Origin: Sphingobium psychrophilum
Lineage (GTDB): Bacteria > Pseudomonadota > Alphaproteobacteria > Sphingomonadales > Sphingomonadaceae
Length of the DNA stretch: 35,198 bases
Reading direction: 5' to 3'
Assembly: GCF_012927105.1 (NCBI RefSeq)
Contig: NZ_JABBFV010000029.1
Coordinates: forward strand, 1-35,198
Both the position numbers and the translations under genes were made by a program. Below are positions 16,300 through 23,892 of this stretch, piece by piece. The notes beneath the pieces are model-generated. The model worked only from the letters and a program-made list of their open reading frames with translations. It did no database searches and was not told the DNA's origin. Each line of letters begins with the position of its first letter. Positions within the stretch are counted from its first letter, which is position 1.

Positions 16300-17478
16300 T
16301 CAGGCCAGTGCGACGAACAGGCGCCTGTCGGACGGCGATCCATCTTTGGCACCTGATCTACGGCAAACAGCCCCAGCACGAACACGAGACAGTTTCGGCA
16401 GCGCCAGGAGGCTCAGTGCATAGCCAATAATGGCACTGCCGCCATAACCCACGATCGGTGTCGGATAGTTGCCGAGGGCAGCAGCCATGATCGCAGCGAA
16501 CCAGGCTGCGCCGAAAGCGGCGTAGGTCGCGCAGTTGTTGTTATCTTGGCTCCAGCCGACGATTGCGGGGATCAGGAGCATCGCCATACCTCCCAACACC
16601 GCCAGACCGGCCCCGACATGAACGTCGAACGACGAGTAGAGAATCTGGTCGACATAGGGGACTGCTGGCAGCGTATCGGCACGAGCCAGCGTTGCCGCGA
16701 AACCGGTGACGCCGGCGGCGAGTGCCACGGCGGCAAGCATGTCACGGCGTATGACCGCGAGCGCAGCAAGGCATAGTACGAGCATTCCTGCCATAGCCCG
16801 GTCGGGTTGAAGCGCCATTGCAGCTGCGGCTGCGATGATGCCGGCGGTTGCCAGCACGCTACGACTGCGCGAGAAGGCGATGAGCATTACCGGCAACAGG
16901 ATCAGGCTCGGTTGGATGGCTAGTCCCCCGAAGCTCACCCAGCGCGCTGCGCCATCAACCTCGGAGCCAAGAAAAGCGGTGGCTAGCAGCGCGCCCGCCA
17001 TCGCAGTGATCGCACCGTCCGTCCATCGCTGACCCGCCGCTACAGTGCGCTCGAGCAGCGCCAGCATCGTCAGGCCAATAGCCAGTGCGCCTACGTTGAT
17101 CCCAATATAGCGCATCGGCGCGCCAGCGATTGCCATATAGACGACGCCGAGCACGACCGCACCGATCGCACAGATGATGCCGAGAGTACGAGGCCGACGT
17201 ATCGCGGCGTCGAAGATGTTCATGGTGGTCGATCCTTCCGAGAATTGAGAACCGTCGCCGATGAGCGAGGCAAAGGTTTGGAGCAGATGCGATGCGACCG
17301 CACGCGGCATGAGCCCGCACAGGCTGTCGAGCGTGAACAGAAGTGCCTCGGTATCGTCTCGGATGGTGGCCGCTTCGTAACGCACCGCCCATCCCCACGA
17401 CTGCAACGAGAAAGGCAACGTTGCTTGCAGGGCGCGGCAGGCTAGATCAATGAGGCCGCGGCGAAGACCAACACTCAT
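16300..17478 (-). CDS. SEDS (FtsW/RodA)-like membrane protein with soluble N-terminal region
   Basis: A 392-residue protein. Residues 1-85 are soluble or amphipathic (RRGLIDLACRALQATLPFSL, then DDTEALLFTLDSLCGLMPRA). From 86 on there are about nine hydrophobic helices. Several segments recall SEDS proteins in the right order: ARWVSFGGLAIQPSLILLPV (RWIxLGGxxIQPSE in FtsW), ALQPDRAMAGMLV (LQPDxGTA), PAVPYVDQILYSS (P..HTDFIFA) and YPTPIVGYGGSAII (LPFVSYGGSS). SEDS proteins polymerise glycan strands. Several conserved residues differ, so activity is uncertain. A second possible start at 17223 has GGAAGGA upstream. The ATG overlaps the PadR stop (ATGA), so the two are coupled. Probably inner-membrane. 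Confidence 0.7.
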   Translation of the reverse strand: MSVGLRRGLIDLACRALQATLPFSLQSWGWAVRYEAATIRDDTEALLFTLDSLCGLMPRAVASHLLQTFASLIGDGSQFSEGSTTMNIFDAAIRRPRTLGIICAIGAVVLGVVYMAIAGAPMRYIGINVGALAIGLTMLALLERTVAAGQRWTDGAITAMAGALLATAFLGSEVDGAARWVSFGGLAIQPSLILLPVMLIAFSRSRSVLATAGIIAAAAAMALQPDRAMAGMLVLCLAALAVIRRDMLAAVALAAGVTGFAATLARADTLPAVPYVDQILYSSFDVHVGAGLAVLGGMAMLLIPAIVGWSQDNNNCATYAAFGAAWFAAIMAAALGNYPTPIVGYGGSAIIGYALSLLALPKLSRVRAGAVCRRSGAKDGSPSDRRLFVALA

Positions 17479-17786
17479 ATGGTCGCCTCCCGACGTCGCA
17501 AGGCCGACATTGCCGCCTGACCGGGATGATTTGCGCGGGCGAGCTGGACGCCGCTTGCTGTCAGCCGATAGGCGTGTCGTGGCGGACGTCCCCCTTCAGC
17601 CGGCTGCTGCCATTCCGCCTCGAGGTAGCCCTGCGCCTCCAGACGGATCAGAAGCGGGTAGAGTGTGCCGGATTTCACGTCGGCAAGCTGCGCCAGTTCA
17701 TAGCCGTGTGACCATTGGTCACCGGCATCAAGCAGGGCGACAAGAACCTTCCGAGCATGGGATGAGAGCGCACGTGTTCGAGACAT
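17475..17786 (-). CDS. PadR family transcriptional regulator
   Basis: A 103-residue winged-helix regulator. The helix-turn-helix runs through ARKVLVALLDAGDQWSHGYE, LAQLADVKSGTLYPLLIRLE and QGYLEAEW. The wing has GGRPPRHAYRLTASGVQLA. It lacks the long C-terminal dimer helix of larger PadR proteins, as in the short subfamily. It is transcribed with the SEDS-like gene, and a dyad lies just before its start codon, so autorepression with effector-induced release is likely. The inducer is unknown. Confidence 0.92.
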   Translation of the reverse strand: MSRTRALSSHARKVLVALLDAGDQWSHGYELAQLADVKSGTLYPLLIRLEAQGYLEAEWQQPAEGGRPPRHAYRLTASGVQLARANHPGQAAMSALRRREATI

Positions 17787-17793
17787 GCACAGT

Positions 17794-17813
17794 AAATCTA
17801 CCTAGATAGATTT
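17794..17813. promoter_or_regulatory. Operator-like inverted repeat upstream of padR
   Basis: AAATCTACCT and AGATAGATTT form 10-bp half-sites matching at 9 of 10 positions. They lie 8-27 nt upstream of the PadR start codon, where an autorepressor would act. The binding itself is inferred. Confidence 0.6.
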
Positions 17814-18342
17814 ATGGTCAAGTGGCAATTTCAATGCGATCCAGGCCACGCCGACTGGCAGTTCCTGCATACGACGCCGGGTTTGGAGATGCGTTTGCGT
17901 GGTCGATCGAGCATACTATTCGGAAATCAAGCGCGTGGCACCATGTCTGCTATCGCCGCTTTGATCGGAAAGGAAGTTGATCCACTGGCTCCTTCTTATG
18001 GCAACGCGCTCGCCGGAAGCTGCGCGATGCTTCATCCACCTTTGAGCGTAGCAAATGATGGCTTAAAGCAATATCCGCTGTTCAGCAGGTCGGCAGGAAA
18101 TGGAAAAACGTCCCAGATGCTGTCCGCCGATATCGACCCATTCCGGCCTTTCCGCGATCAAAACTCGCTCGCCAGCAGCAGACCGTCAGCTAATCGTCGC
18201 CTCGAAACCAATTATTACCACTAATTGGCAGCTTGGCCGAAATGAAACGATCAACCGAATTAAATAGTTAAGGTCCATTTGGATAGCTTTGCTGCACAGG
18301 TTGAGCCGTGCCTCTGGTTGCGTTATCTTCATCACCAAATGC
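17814..18342. other. Stretch without a supported gene
   Basis: A 136-codon plus-strand frame (17814-18224) exists, but it shows no family features and no ribosome site, and it begins at the edge of the PadR dyad. I see nothing else. Confidence 0.4.
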
Positions 18343-18356
18343 CGTGGAGGCTGCAG

Positions 18357-19145
18357 ATGGCGACTTTGGCTGAACCGCTACGTGGATATGGGCGGGATGA
18401 TCGGTTCTTTTTGAAGATGGCGATCGCGATGGCTTTGACTATCGTGGCCGGCTTTTCCCTTCAGGCGGCAACAGGGCGCTCGACGTTCGGCGCGCCGCCA
18501 CTTGTCCACCTCCACGCCTTCATCTTTTTTGGTTGGGTGGTGCTGTTCGTCTCCCAAAATTTCCTCGTCACACGGGGATCGATCGCCCTGCACCGTCGGC
18601 TCGGTTGGGTAGGCGCTGGTTGGGCCAGCGCCATGGTTGGTGTCGGGATATATACGACAGTCGCAATGACGCGAAACGCAACGACGCCGTTCTTCTTCCT
18701 CCCTGCATATTTTCTCGTGATGAACATTCTTTCGGTTCTGTGCTTTGGCAGCTTGGTCATTGTGGCGATATCGATGCGCAAGCGGACCGAATGGCACAGG
18801 CGTTTCATGTTTTGCGCCATGGCGATCCTGACCGGACCAGCCTTTGGCCGCCTTTTGCCGATGCCGCTGCTTGTCCCCTATGCAGAATGGGGCGTTTTCG
18901 CAGCAGTGATGATGTGGCCGCTGATTGCAATCGTCGCGGATCATCGCCGCCGAGGCTACGTCCATCCGGCATTGTGGTGGGGCACCGCTACCATCATCCT
19001 TATGCAGATCTCGATGACTTTGATGGCGCATAGCGTCATAGGCCTCAAGCTCTACGCTGTGAGCACTGCGGGCTATCGTGGCGCGGCAATCGCGCCGCTT
19101 GCCTTTCCGACGCCGCCATCAAGCCCACTGATTACGGGTCGCTAG
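18357..19145 (+). CDS. Uncharacterised integral membrane protein
   Basis: A 262-residue protein with about seven to eight hydrophobic helices. Notable conserved-looking segments are PLVHLHAFIFFGWVVLFVSQ (two His in a helix), IALHRRLGWVGAGWA and RTEWHRRFMFCAMAILTGPA. Repeated His near helix ends could ligate haem or metal, but no named motif is complete. I recall similar uncharacterised membrane proteins in related alphaproteobacteria. The ATG at 18357 is preceded by GGAGG with 6 nt spacing and is favoured over the frame start at 18279. It stands alone. No function is proposed. Confidence 0.75.
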   Translation: MATLAEPLRGYGRDDRFFLKMAIAMALTIVAGFSLQAATGRSTFGAPPLVHLHAFIFFGWVVLFVSQNFLVTRGSIALHRRLGWVGAGWASAMVGVGIYTTVAMTRNATTPFFFLPAYFLVMNILSVLCFGSLVIVAISMRKRTEWHRRFMFCAMAILTGPAFGRLLPMPLLVPYAEWGVFAAVMMWPLIAIVADHRRRGYVHPALWWGTATIILMQISMTLMAHSVIGLKLYAVSTAGYRGAAIAPLAFPTPPSSPLITGR

Positions 19146-19388
19146 ACGGACATTGCCAGATTCACGCCTTAACTGGAAAATCGATCGAAATTTATGGGTG
19201 GCTAATCCGACAAGCTCAGTAATAATTCGACACGTCGCCACCCAACTGCGGATTTTTTAATCGCCAAAGGCGGGCTCACAGCGTTCTTCCCGTCCTCCCA
19301 CCAGATTTCCGCTTTTTTTAGGTGGCAGTCCGCATTTCAGCCACTTTGAATATCACGCGACTGCTTTCGTCGTGGTTCGGATGGCTTA

Positions 19389-20321
19389 TCATTCGGTTCC
19401 CGCTGCTCGTCCTTCCGACATTTCGTCAGGCGAGCGCCGCCAAAGGGCTCCGATGGTACGGCATGCACCCGACCACTGCGCATAGAGATGAAGGAGTTTA
19501 GTCATCTCCGAGCGGGAGACAGCTGGCGAATAGAGGAACGCCTGCCCAATGCGACACCCCAAAGCGAGTAGATGACGCGCCTGGCTCTCCGTCTCGATGC
19601 CTTCGGCCAAAAGGCGAATATCCAGCTTCTGGCCGATGGACGAAAGCCCTTCGACGATTGCCGCACTGGCACTACCATTCTTGAGGCCCGCAACGAACGA
19701 ACGGTCAATCTTTATTATGTCGACCGGTACCGTCAGAAGATGGGTGAGCGAGGCAAAGCCCGTACCAAAGTCGTCGAGCGCAACCTTGAGACCATGATGT
19801 CGCATTTGTGCAATTTTGGCGCCGACATTGTCGTCGCGATCATCGAGATAAACCCCTTCTGTAACTTCAACGATCAGGTGTTTTAGAGGCACATTTGCCT
19901 TTGCAAACCCGGCGCTGAGATATTCATGGACCGGCATGTTCCTGCGCAGGTCGGCTGAAGATATATTCAGCCACACATGTTGAAAAGCGACACCTTCGTC
20001 GAGCCAATCGCGCACGTCATTTGAAACATTTTCCAACATGACGTCGAGCCTCGTAGCAATCGGCGCGATGCCAGGAGCACGGGTTTTGTCACGGAGCAGA
20101 CCATCGACACCTTCGACCATATACCGCTCTTGCCAGCGCCACACGCAAGTCTTCGACTTGCCTGTCTGCGCCATGATCGAGGCGGTGCCCAGCGCGTCAT
20201 CCGTGAGAAGGATGATCCGCGCCCGCCGTACGTGCTTCTGGGGCGACCCCCGTGCCGAAACAAGAGCCTCAAGCCGCGCCCGATCCGCTGCCGTGACGAC
20301 GAAGGTGATACCGCTACGCAT
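19389..20321 (-). CDS. Chimera: IS630-type transposase N-terminus fused in frame to a truncated EAL domain
   Basis: A 310-residue frame. Residues 1 to about 88 match the start of IS630-family transposases: MRSGITFVVTAADRARLEAL, GSPQKHVRRARIILLT, TGKSKTCVWRWQERYM and EGVDGLLRDKTRAPG, a helix-turn-helix DNA-binding region. From about 92 the sequence is the back two thirds of an EAL phosphodiesterase domain: VWLNISSADLRR, VEVTEGVYL, LDDFGTGFASLTHLL, DIIKIDRSFV, LLAEGIETESQARHLLALGC and GQAFLYSPAVS. The EAL signature itself and its catalytic Glu are missing, so c-di-GMP hydrolysis is unlikely. The natural IS630 start at 20321 is used; the frame also runs into the neighbouring ISL3 end up to 20417. 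Either a by-product of IS insertion and deletion or a domain-shuffled protein. Confidence 0.8.
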   Translation of the reverse strand: MRSGITFVVTAADRARLEALVSARGSPQKHVRRARIILLTDDALGTASIMAQTGKSKTCVWRWQERYMVEGVDGLLRDKTRAPGIAPIATRLDVMLENVSNDVRDWLDEGVAFQHVWLNISSADLRRNMPVHEYLSAGFAKANVPLKHLIVEVTEGVYLDDRDDNVGAKIAQMRHHGLKVALDDFGTGFASLTHLLTVPVDIIKIDRSFVAGLKNGSASAAIVEGLSSIGQKLDIRLLAEGIETESQARHLLALGCRIGQAFLYSPAVSRSEMTKLLHLYAQWSGACRTIGALWRRSPDEMSEGRAAGTE

Positions 20322-20346
20322 GCCGCTGTCATGGGTCGTGCAATTC

Positions 20347-20387
20347 TCCGCAAAAGTGGGCTCTCCCGCAATTTCGGTGCAGGTGTC
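20347..20387 (+). repeat. Left terminal inverted repeat of the ISL3 element
   Basis: Begins TCCGCAAAAGTGGGCTCTCC and matches the reverse complement of 22044-22084 at 39 of 41 positions. The transposase stop codon lies at its inner edge. Confidence 0.85.
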
Positions 20388-21983
20388 ATGCCATGATACG
20401 TGCCCGGAGTAGGTCAAGGCCAGCCCGGCCGTACATGGAACGCTTGATGAACTTGAGCTTGTTGATCTTGCCTTCGACCGGTCCAGTGCTCCACGGCAAG
20501 ATCAATGCGGCGCGCACCGCATCGATATCGCGCCGGAGGCCGCGCGCGACGAAGCGATGGCGCTTCCAAGTGCCTGGGCAAGCCATGGCTCGAACTCTAC
20601 GGCTTCGCGTCCGACCAGTATGGCGTGGAAGCGCCGCGCAAGGTCGGCAAATTCCGCGATTATGGGCGAGGCGGCGCGCACGGCATCGACGAACCGCGCA
20701 TCGTCCTGACAGAGTGTATCGCTGGACGTGGTGAGGAGCCTGACTGCCTGTCGCGGGGATGGTGCTTTCCAGCGTGGATGTCTGACAGATGGCGCTGTAG
20801 GTGGCGACCGGCCATCGCGTAACCGAGCCTCGATCCAGCGACGAAAGCTACGCGCTTCGCCACGATAGCCTAGCCCGCACACCTCGCGGTAGAGCTGAGT
20901 GGCATTGCGACAGCCATCCTCCCAGCGCGAGACGAGATATGTTTCGAAGGCGTTCGCGGGGTGACGCGACGCGCGTTCCCAGGTTCCAGGTTGTTTGTCG
21001 AGAAGCCACTGGCGGATCGTCTTGCGATCTCGGCCGGTTTCGTGCGCTATTGCCGATATGGTCCAGCCTTTGTCGCGCAAGCTGACGACCGCATCGAACA
21101 TTATGTTCCGCTGCGCCCGGCTTCGCCTTTGATGATCGAGCGCGGCACCGGACATACCGATGGTTGCTGGTCGTTCTAGCGGTCGATCCGGATAAACATC
21201 ATTCGCGAGCGAGCGCCCGACCTCACGAACGAGCTTATATCGCTTCTCCACGACGGAGAGCAGTGCATCCGAACAATTGCGCAGCATGTGCCAGCGATCA
21301 GCAACCTGCCGAGCCAAAGGGGCGCCTTCGCGCGCGCCCTTGGCGTAGCTGCCGGCGCGATCGCGCGCGATAATTTCCGCGCCGGGGTGGGACTTCAGCC
21401 ACGCGGCAAGTGTCTCGCTCTCCCTATCCGGTAGCAAGTCAACGACTTGGTGGGCCTCAAGATCCACCAGCACGGTGCCGTACCGCTGCCCCTTTCGCCA
21501 TGCCCAATCATCAACGCCCAGGACACGCGGCGCACCCTGGTGGACCTGCCGATCAGCGCGAACGATCCGAAGCATCGTGTCAGCACTGACGCGCATGCTC
21601 AGCCGCTCAACGAGACGAGCACCCGCTTCGCCGCCAAGGGCTAGGCCGACGGAACGCTGGACATCACGCACGCGCAGCGTGCGACGAGCGTGGCGGGCGG
21701 CAACGTTCTCAGCGCGCTCGGCGAAGATACGCTGCTCACACCTCCGGTTGGCACACCGCAACCGACGAACGTGAACGCAGAGTACCACAGTGCACCCCTG
21801 CCATGGGAGATCGGCGATGCGTCGCTGGTATCTGCTGTGCATCCGTGACGACACGCGCCGGCAACTCGGACAGCGGGGCGCAGACAACCGCGCCCGGCAA
21901 TTGATCACGATGCGCTCGGTTTCGATAATGACATCCTCCACGATCAGCTGGCGTGGAATAAGCGGCAGAATACGCTTGGGCAC
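20386..21983 (-). pseudogene. ISL3-family transposase, frameshifted near the C-terminus
   Basis: The long frame holds the N-terminal zinc-ribbon-like region (RCPSCRRVSSRMHSRYQRR, then CANRRCEQRIF) and the DDE transposase domain (VLGVDDWAWRKGQRYGTVLV, DRAGSYAKGAREGAPLARQV, ADRWHMLRN). It also has an internal helix-turn-helix segment (GWTISAIAHETGRDRKTIRQ). It leaves the family around residue 490. The expected ending, RRDIDAVRAALILPWSTGPV, EGKINKLKFIKRSMYGRAG and LDLLRARIMA, lies one base back in frame from about 20570. A one-base deletion is the simplest cause. The GTG at 21983 with GAGGGAG upstream is the likely start; an in-frame TTG lies at 22022. Transposition is probably lost. Confidence 0.82.
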
Positions 21984-22043
21984 GGCAATACAGGCTCCCT
22001 CTATGGAGCCTCGATGAATCAACCAGATTCATGGTTCGTTCCC

Positions 22044-22084
22044 GACGCCTGCACCAAAATTGCGGGAGAGCCCACTTTTGCGGA
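22044..22084 (-). repeat. Right terminal inverted repeat of the ISL3 element
   Basis: Reverse complement of the left repeat with two mismatches, ending in CTTTTGCGGA. Confidence 0.85.
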
Positions 22085-22376
22085 ATCTTCGGTGCCCGTT
22101 GACAGCCGCTTCGTCGCATAATGCCGCGGGCCGCGGAATCCGCTAAACGGACTTGTCCGTTCCGATCAATCCACTAGGTTCGATCGTGCAAGGGAGCGGT
22201 TGGAAACCATGGACTGACAGCCGATCTGAGTCTAGATTGAACCGGCTCCCCGTGTCCAGCACCAACCTCCGTCCAAGCGATAGGTTTTTGGAACTGGTCC
22301 TAAATTCTTGACCGTTTAACCCGTTCTTAAGTTCGGCTTTGCGACAAAATGCGTTCGCCAACCGAGGGAGCCAAGG

Positions 22377-22775
22377 ATGACAGAGTATTTAGACGTGCAA
22401 CATCGTGAAATGCTCGATTTGGCGCGAGCCATTCTGGGGGTGGTTGAGGACTTCCCAGCGCGCAGCTCTGACAAACTAAACCGCGCACGCCTGGCGTTGT
22501 CACGTACCGTGACTGCGCATTGCAAAGCAGAAGCGGCGCTGTTGGAACAGTGCAGCGAACAGATAAAGCCAGAAATCATGCGACGCTATCACGACGAGCT
22601 GCTGGCCTGGCGCCATGACCTGATCGCCTGCAATACAGATTGGCCGCCGGAACGCGTATGGGATGAACCAGCAGGTTTTAAAGCAGCTTTCCGTAAGATT
22701 GTTGACGCTCTCCAAGCGCGCATCTTATGGGAACGCAGCGCGATATACCCAATTATCCTTCATAAGGCTGCATGA
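22377..22775 (+). CDS. Hemerythrin-like small protein, divergent
   Basis: A 132-residue, all-helical cytosolic protein. Placement of His and Glu recalls an HHE hemerythrin fold: VQHREMLDLARAIL, TAHCKAEAALLEQC (HxxxE), YHDELLAWRHDL and a closing RILWERSAIYPIIL. The full ligand set of a true hemerythrin is not present, so metal binding is doubtful. GGGAG and AAGG precede the ATG. A GGAAC-N18-CGTT sequence at 22290-22316 resembles an EcfG promoter, but its spacer is one or two bases too long. No neighbour shares its strand. Confidence 0.65.
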   Translation: MTEYLDVQHREMLDLARAILGVVEDFPARSSDKLNRARLALSRTVTAHCKAEAALLEQCSEQIKPEIMRRYHDELLAWRHDLIACNTDWPPERVWDEPAGFKAAFRKIVDALQARILWERSAIYPIILHKAA

Positions 22776-22943
22776 TGGTCAACGCTATCAACCGCTAGGT
22801 CGCAGCGACGGGCTGGCATGGGCGCGTGCGCGGGCTGGATGTGACTTTCACGGATTCGATGCCGAAAAGGGGACGGCGACAACGCGCATTAATAAGCCGC
22901 GTCGTCGTCGCCTGTATCTCTTTATCAAGCGCATTCACTTCAT

Positions 22944-23291
22944 TCATCGCTGATAGGCGATACCAATTCGAGACCTTCCTGGGGTAGCAGCGGGGCGAAT
23001 GGCTGCTGCGATCGCTATCAAATTATTCAAATCGTCGGAGCATAGGGGGGTTAGAAATGCCATTCCATATTTAGGACCACGGACCCAAGCGGTCCGAGCG
23101 GCGATGGAGAGCGTCTTGCATTCGATCCGTATGATCGTACCAACAGCGGGCGGGTTGGCACCATGGGCCAGCGCACCTGTGCAAGACAGGTCCAACAGAT
23201 GTATCCGTTCAACAGCATGCTGATAACGAACCAGCGCAGGCTCGAAAAGTTTAATACGTTTCGCGATTCGAACGGATACTGGCTTTGTCAC
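22944..23291 (-). CDS. Single-domain PilZ protein (c-di-GMP receptor)
   Basis: A 115-residue protein made of one PilZ domain. The DxSxxG motif is LDLSCTGALAHG and the Arg-rich N-terminal switch region is VRIAKRIKLFEPALVRY. The middle has TIIRIECKTLSIAARTAWVR and a final GMAFLTPL strand as in other PilZ barrels. Stand-alone PilZ proteins bind c-di-GMP and act on a partner such as a motor, an exopolysaccharide synthase or a kinase. The GTG start has GGGGAGGG 6 nt upstream. The first Arg motif is not perfectly canonical (RxxxR). Confidence 0.85.
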   Translation of the reverse strand: MTKPVSVRIAKRIKLFEPALVRYQHAVERIHLLDLSCTGALAHGANPPAVGTIIRIECKTLSIAARTAWVRGPKYGMAFLTPLCSDDLNNLIAIAAAIRPAATPGRSRIGIAYQR

Positions 23292-23505
23292 TGCTGGCCC
23301 TCCCCATCCGAAACGAAGCGCTACCGCAACCGATCCATATATTTCGTCCTTAGCGAACAGTTAAGAATCAATCCGGCCGGGAAATTTCTATTCTATTGCC
23401 ATCAAGGCCGCGATTAAACGACCGGTGCAACACCAGCGTTTGCACCGCAGCCATCTCGAAATATCAGCCAATCACCGCAAGATGGCCCTCTCCGGAGTGA
23501 TACGC

Positions 23506-23892
23506 TCAGCCGGCAAGCTGCTCGATAATCGGGCAGTCAGGCCGTTCATCCCCATGGCACTTCGCTGCAAGGTCCAGCAGCGTCGCGCGCATTTGCTCCA
23601 GTGCCTTGGCCTTGCGGCCCAGTTCCGCAGCGCGCGCGGCGGCGAGCGCCTTCACGTCTGCGCTTGATCGCGACTTGTCTAGCCATAGGCCTAGCAGTGC
23701 CCGGATCTCCTCGATAGGGAAGCCAAGGTCGCGGGCGTGGGCGACGAACCGCAGTCTCGCGACATCGGCGTCCGAATAGTCGCGATAGCCGCTGTCCCGG
23801 CGCGGGGGCGCGGGGATCAGCGCAATCTTCTCATAGTGGCGGATCATTCGCTGCGAGACGCCACTCGCATTTGAGGCTTGGCCGATGTTCAC
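23506..23892 (-). CDS. cueR: CueR-type MerR family copper-responsive regulator
   Basis: A 128-residue MerR regulator. The N-terminal winged helix has MNIGQASNASGVSQRMIRHY and IPAPPRRDSGYRDYSDADVA. The long coiled dimer helix is followed by the metal loop KCHGDERPDCPIIEQL, with two Cys (CHGDERPDC) as in CueR, which binds Cu(I), Ag(I) or Au(I). It overlaps the 3' end of the copper ATPase by 4 nt (ATGA), so the two are translationally coupled, and it should control the promoter at 26281-26313. Confidence 0.93.
   Translation of the reverse strand: MNIGQASNASGVSQRMIRHYEKIALIPAPPRRDSGYRDYSDADVARLRFVAHARDLGFPIEEIRALLGLWLDKSRSSADVKALAAARAAELGRKAKALEQMRATLLDLAAKCHGDERPDCPIIEQLAG

Larger units (their letters stand above)
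20347..22084 (-). mobile_element. ISL3-family insertion sequence
   Basis: About 1.74 kb, bounded by 41-nt terminal inverted repeats that differ at two positions, with one transposase gene inside. No 8-bp direct repeat is seen directly outside the ends (TGCAATTC at the left, ATCTTCGG at the right), so the flanks may have been rearranged after insertion. The left end lies 26 nt upstream of the IS630 transposase start, meaning it entered or recombined inside the older IS630 element. Confidence 0.85.

Noticed and set aside
17814..18224. 136-codon plus-strand frame
   Set aside because: No ribosome site, no domain, and it starts at the PadR dyad; codon choice is not distinctive enough to support it.
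20502..20570. A programmed -1 frameshift in the ISL3 transposase
   Set aside because: There is no A6G-like slippery sequence near the frame change, and ISL3 transposases are normally read in one frame, so a mutation is simpler.
22143..22160. AACGGAC / GTCCGTT dyad
   Set aside because: Seven-base arms with a two-base gap are too short to distinguish from chance, and no regulator fits.
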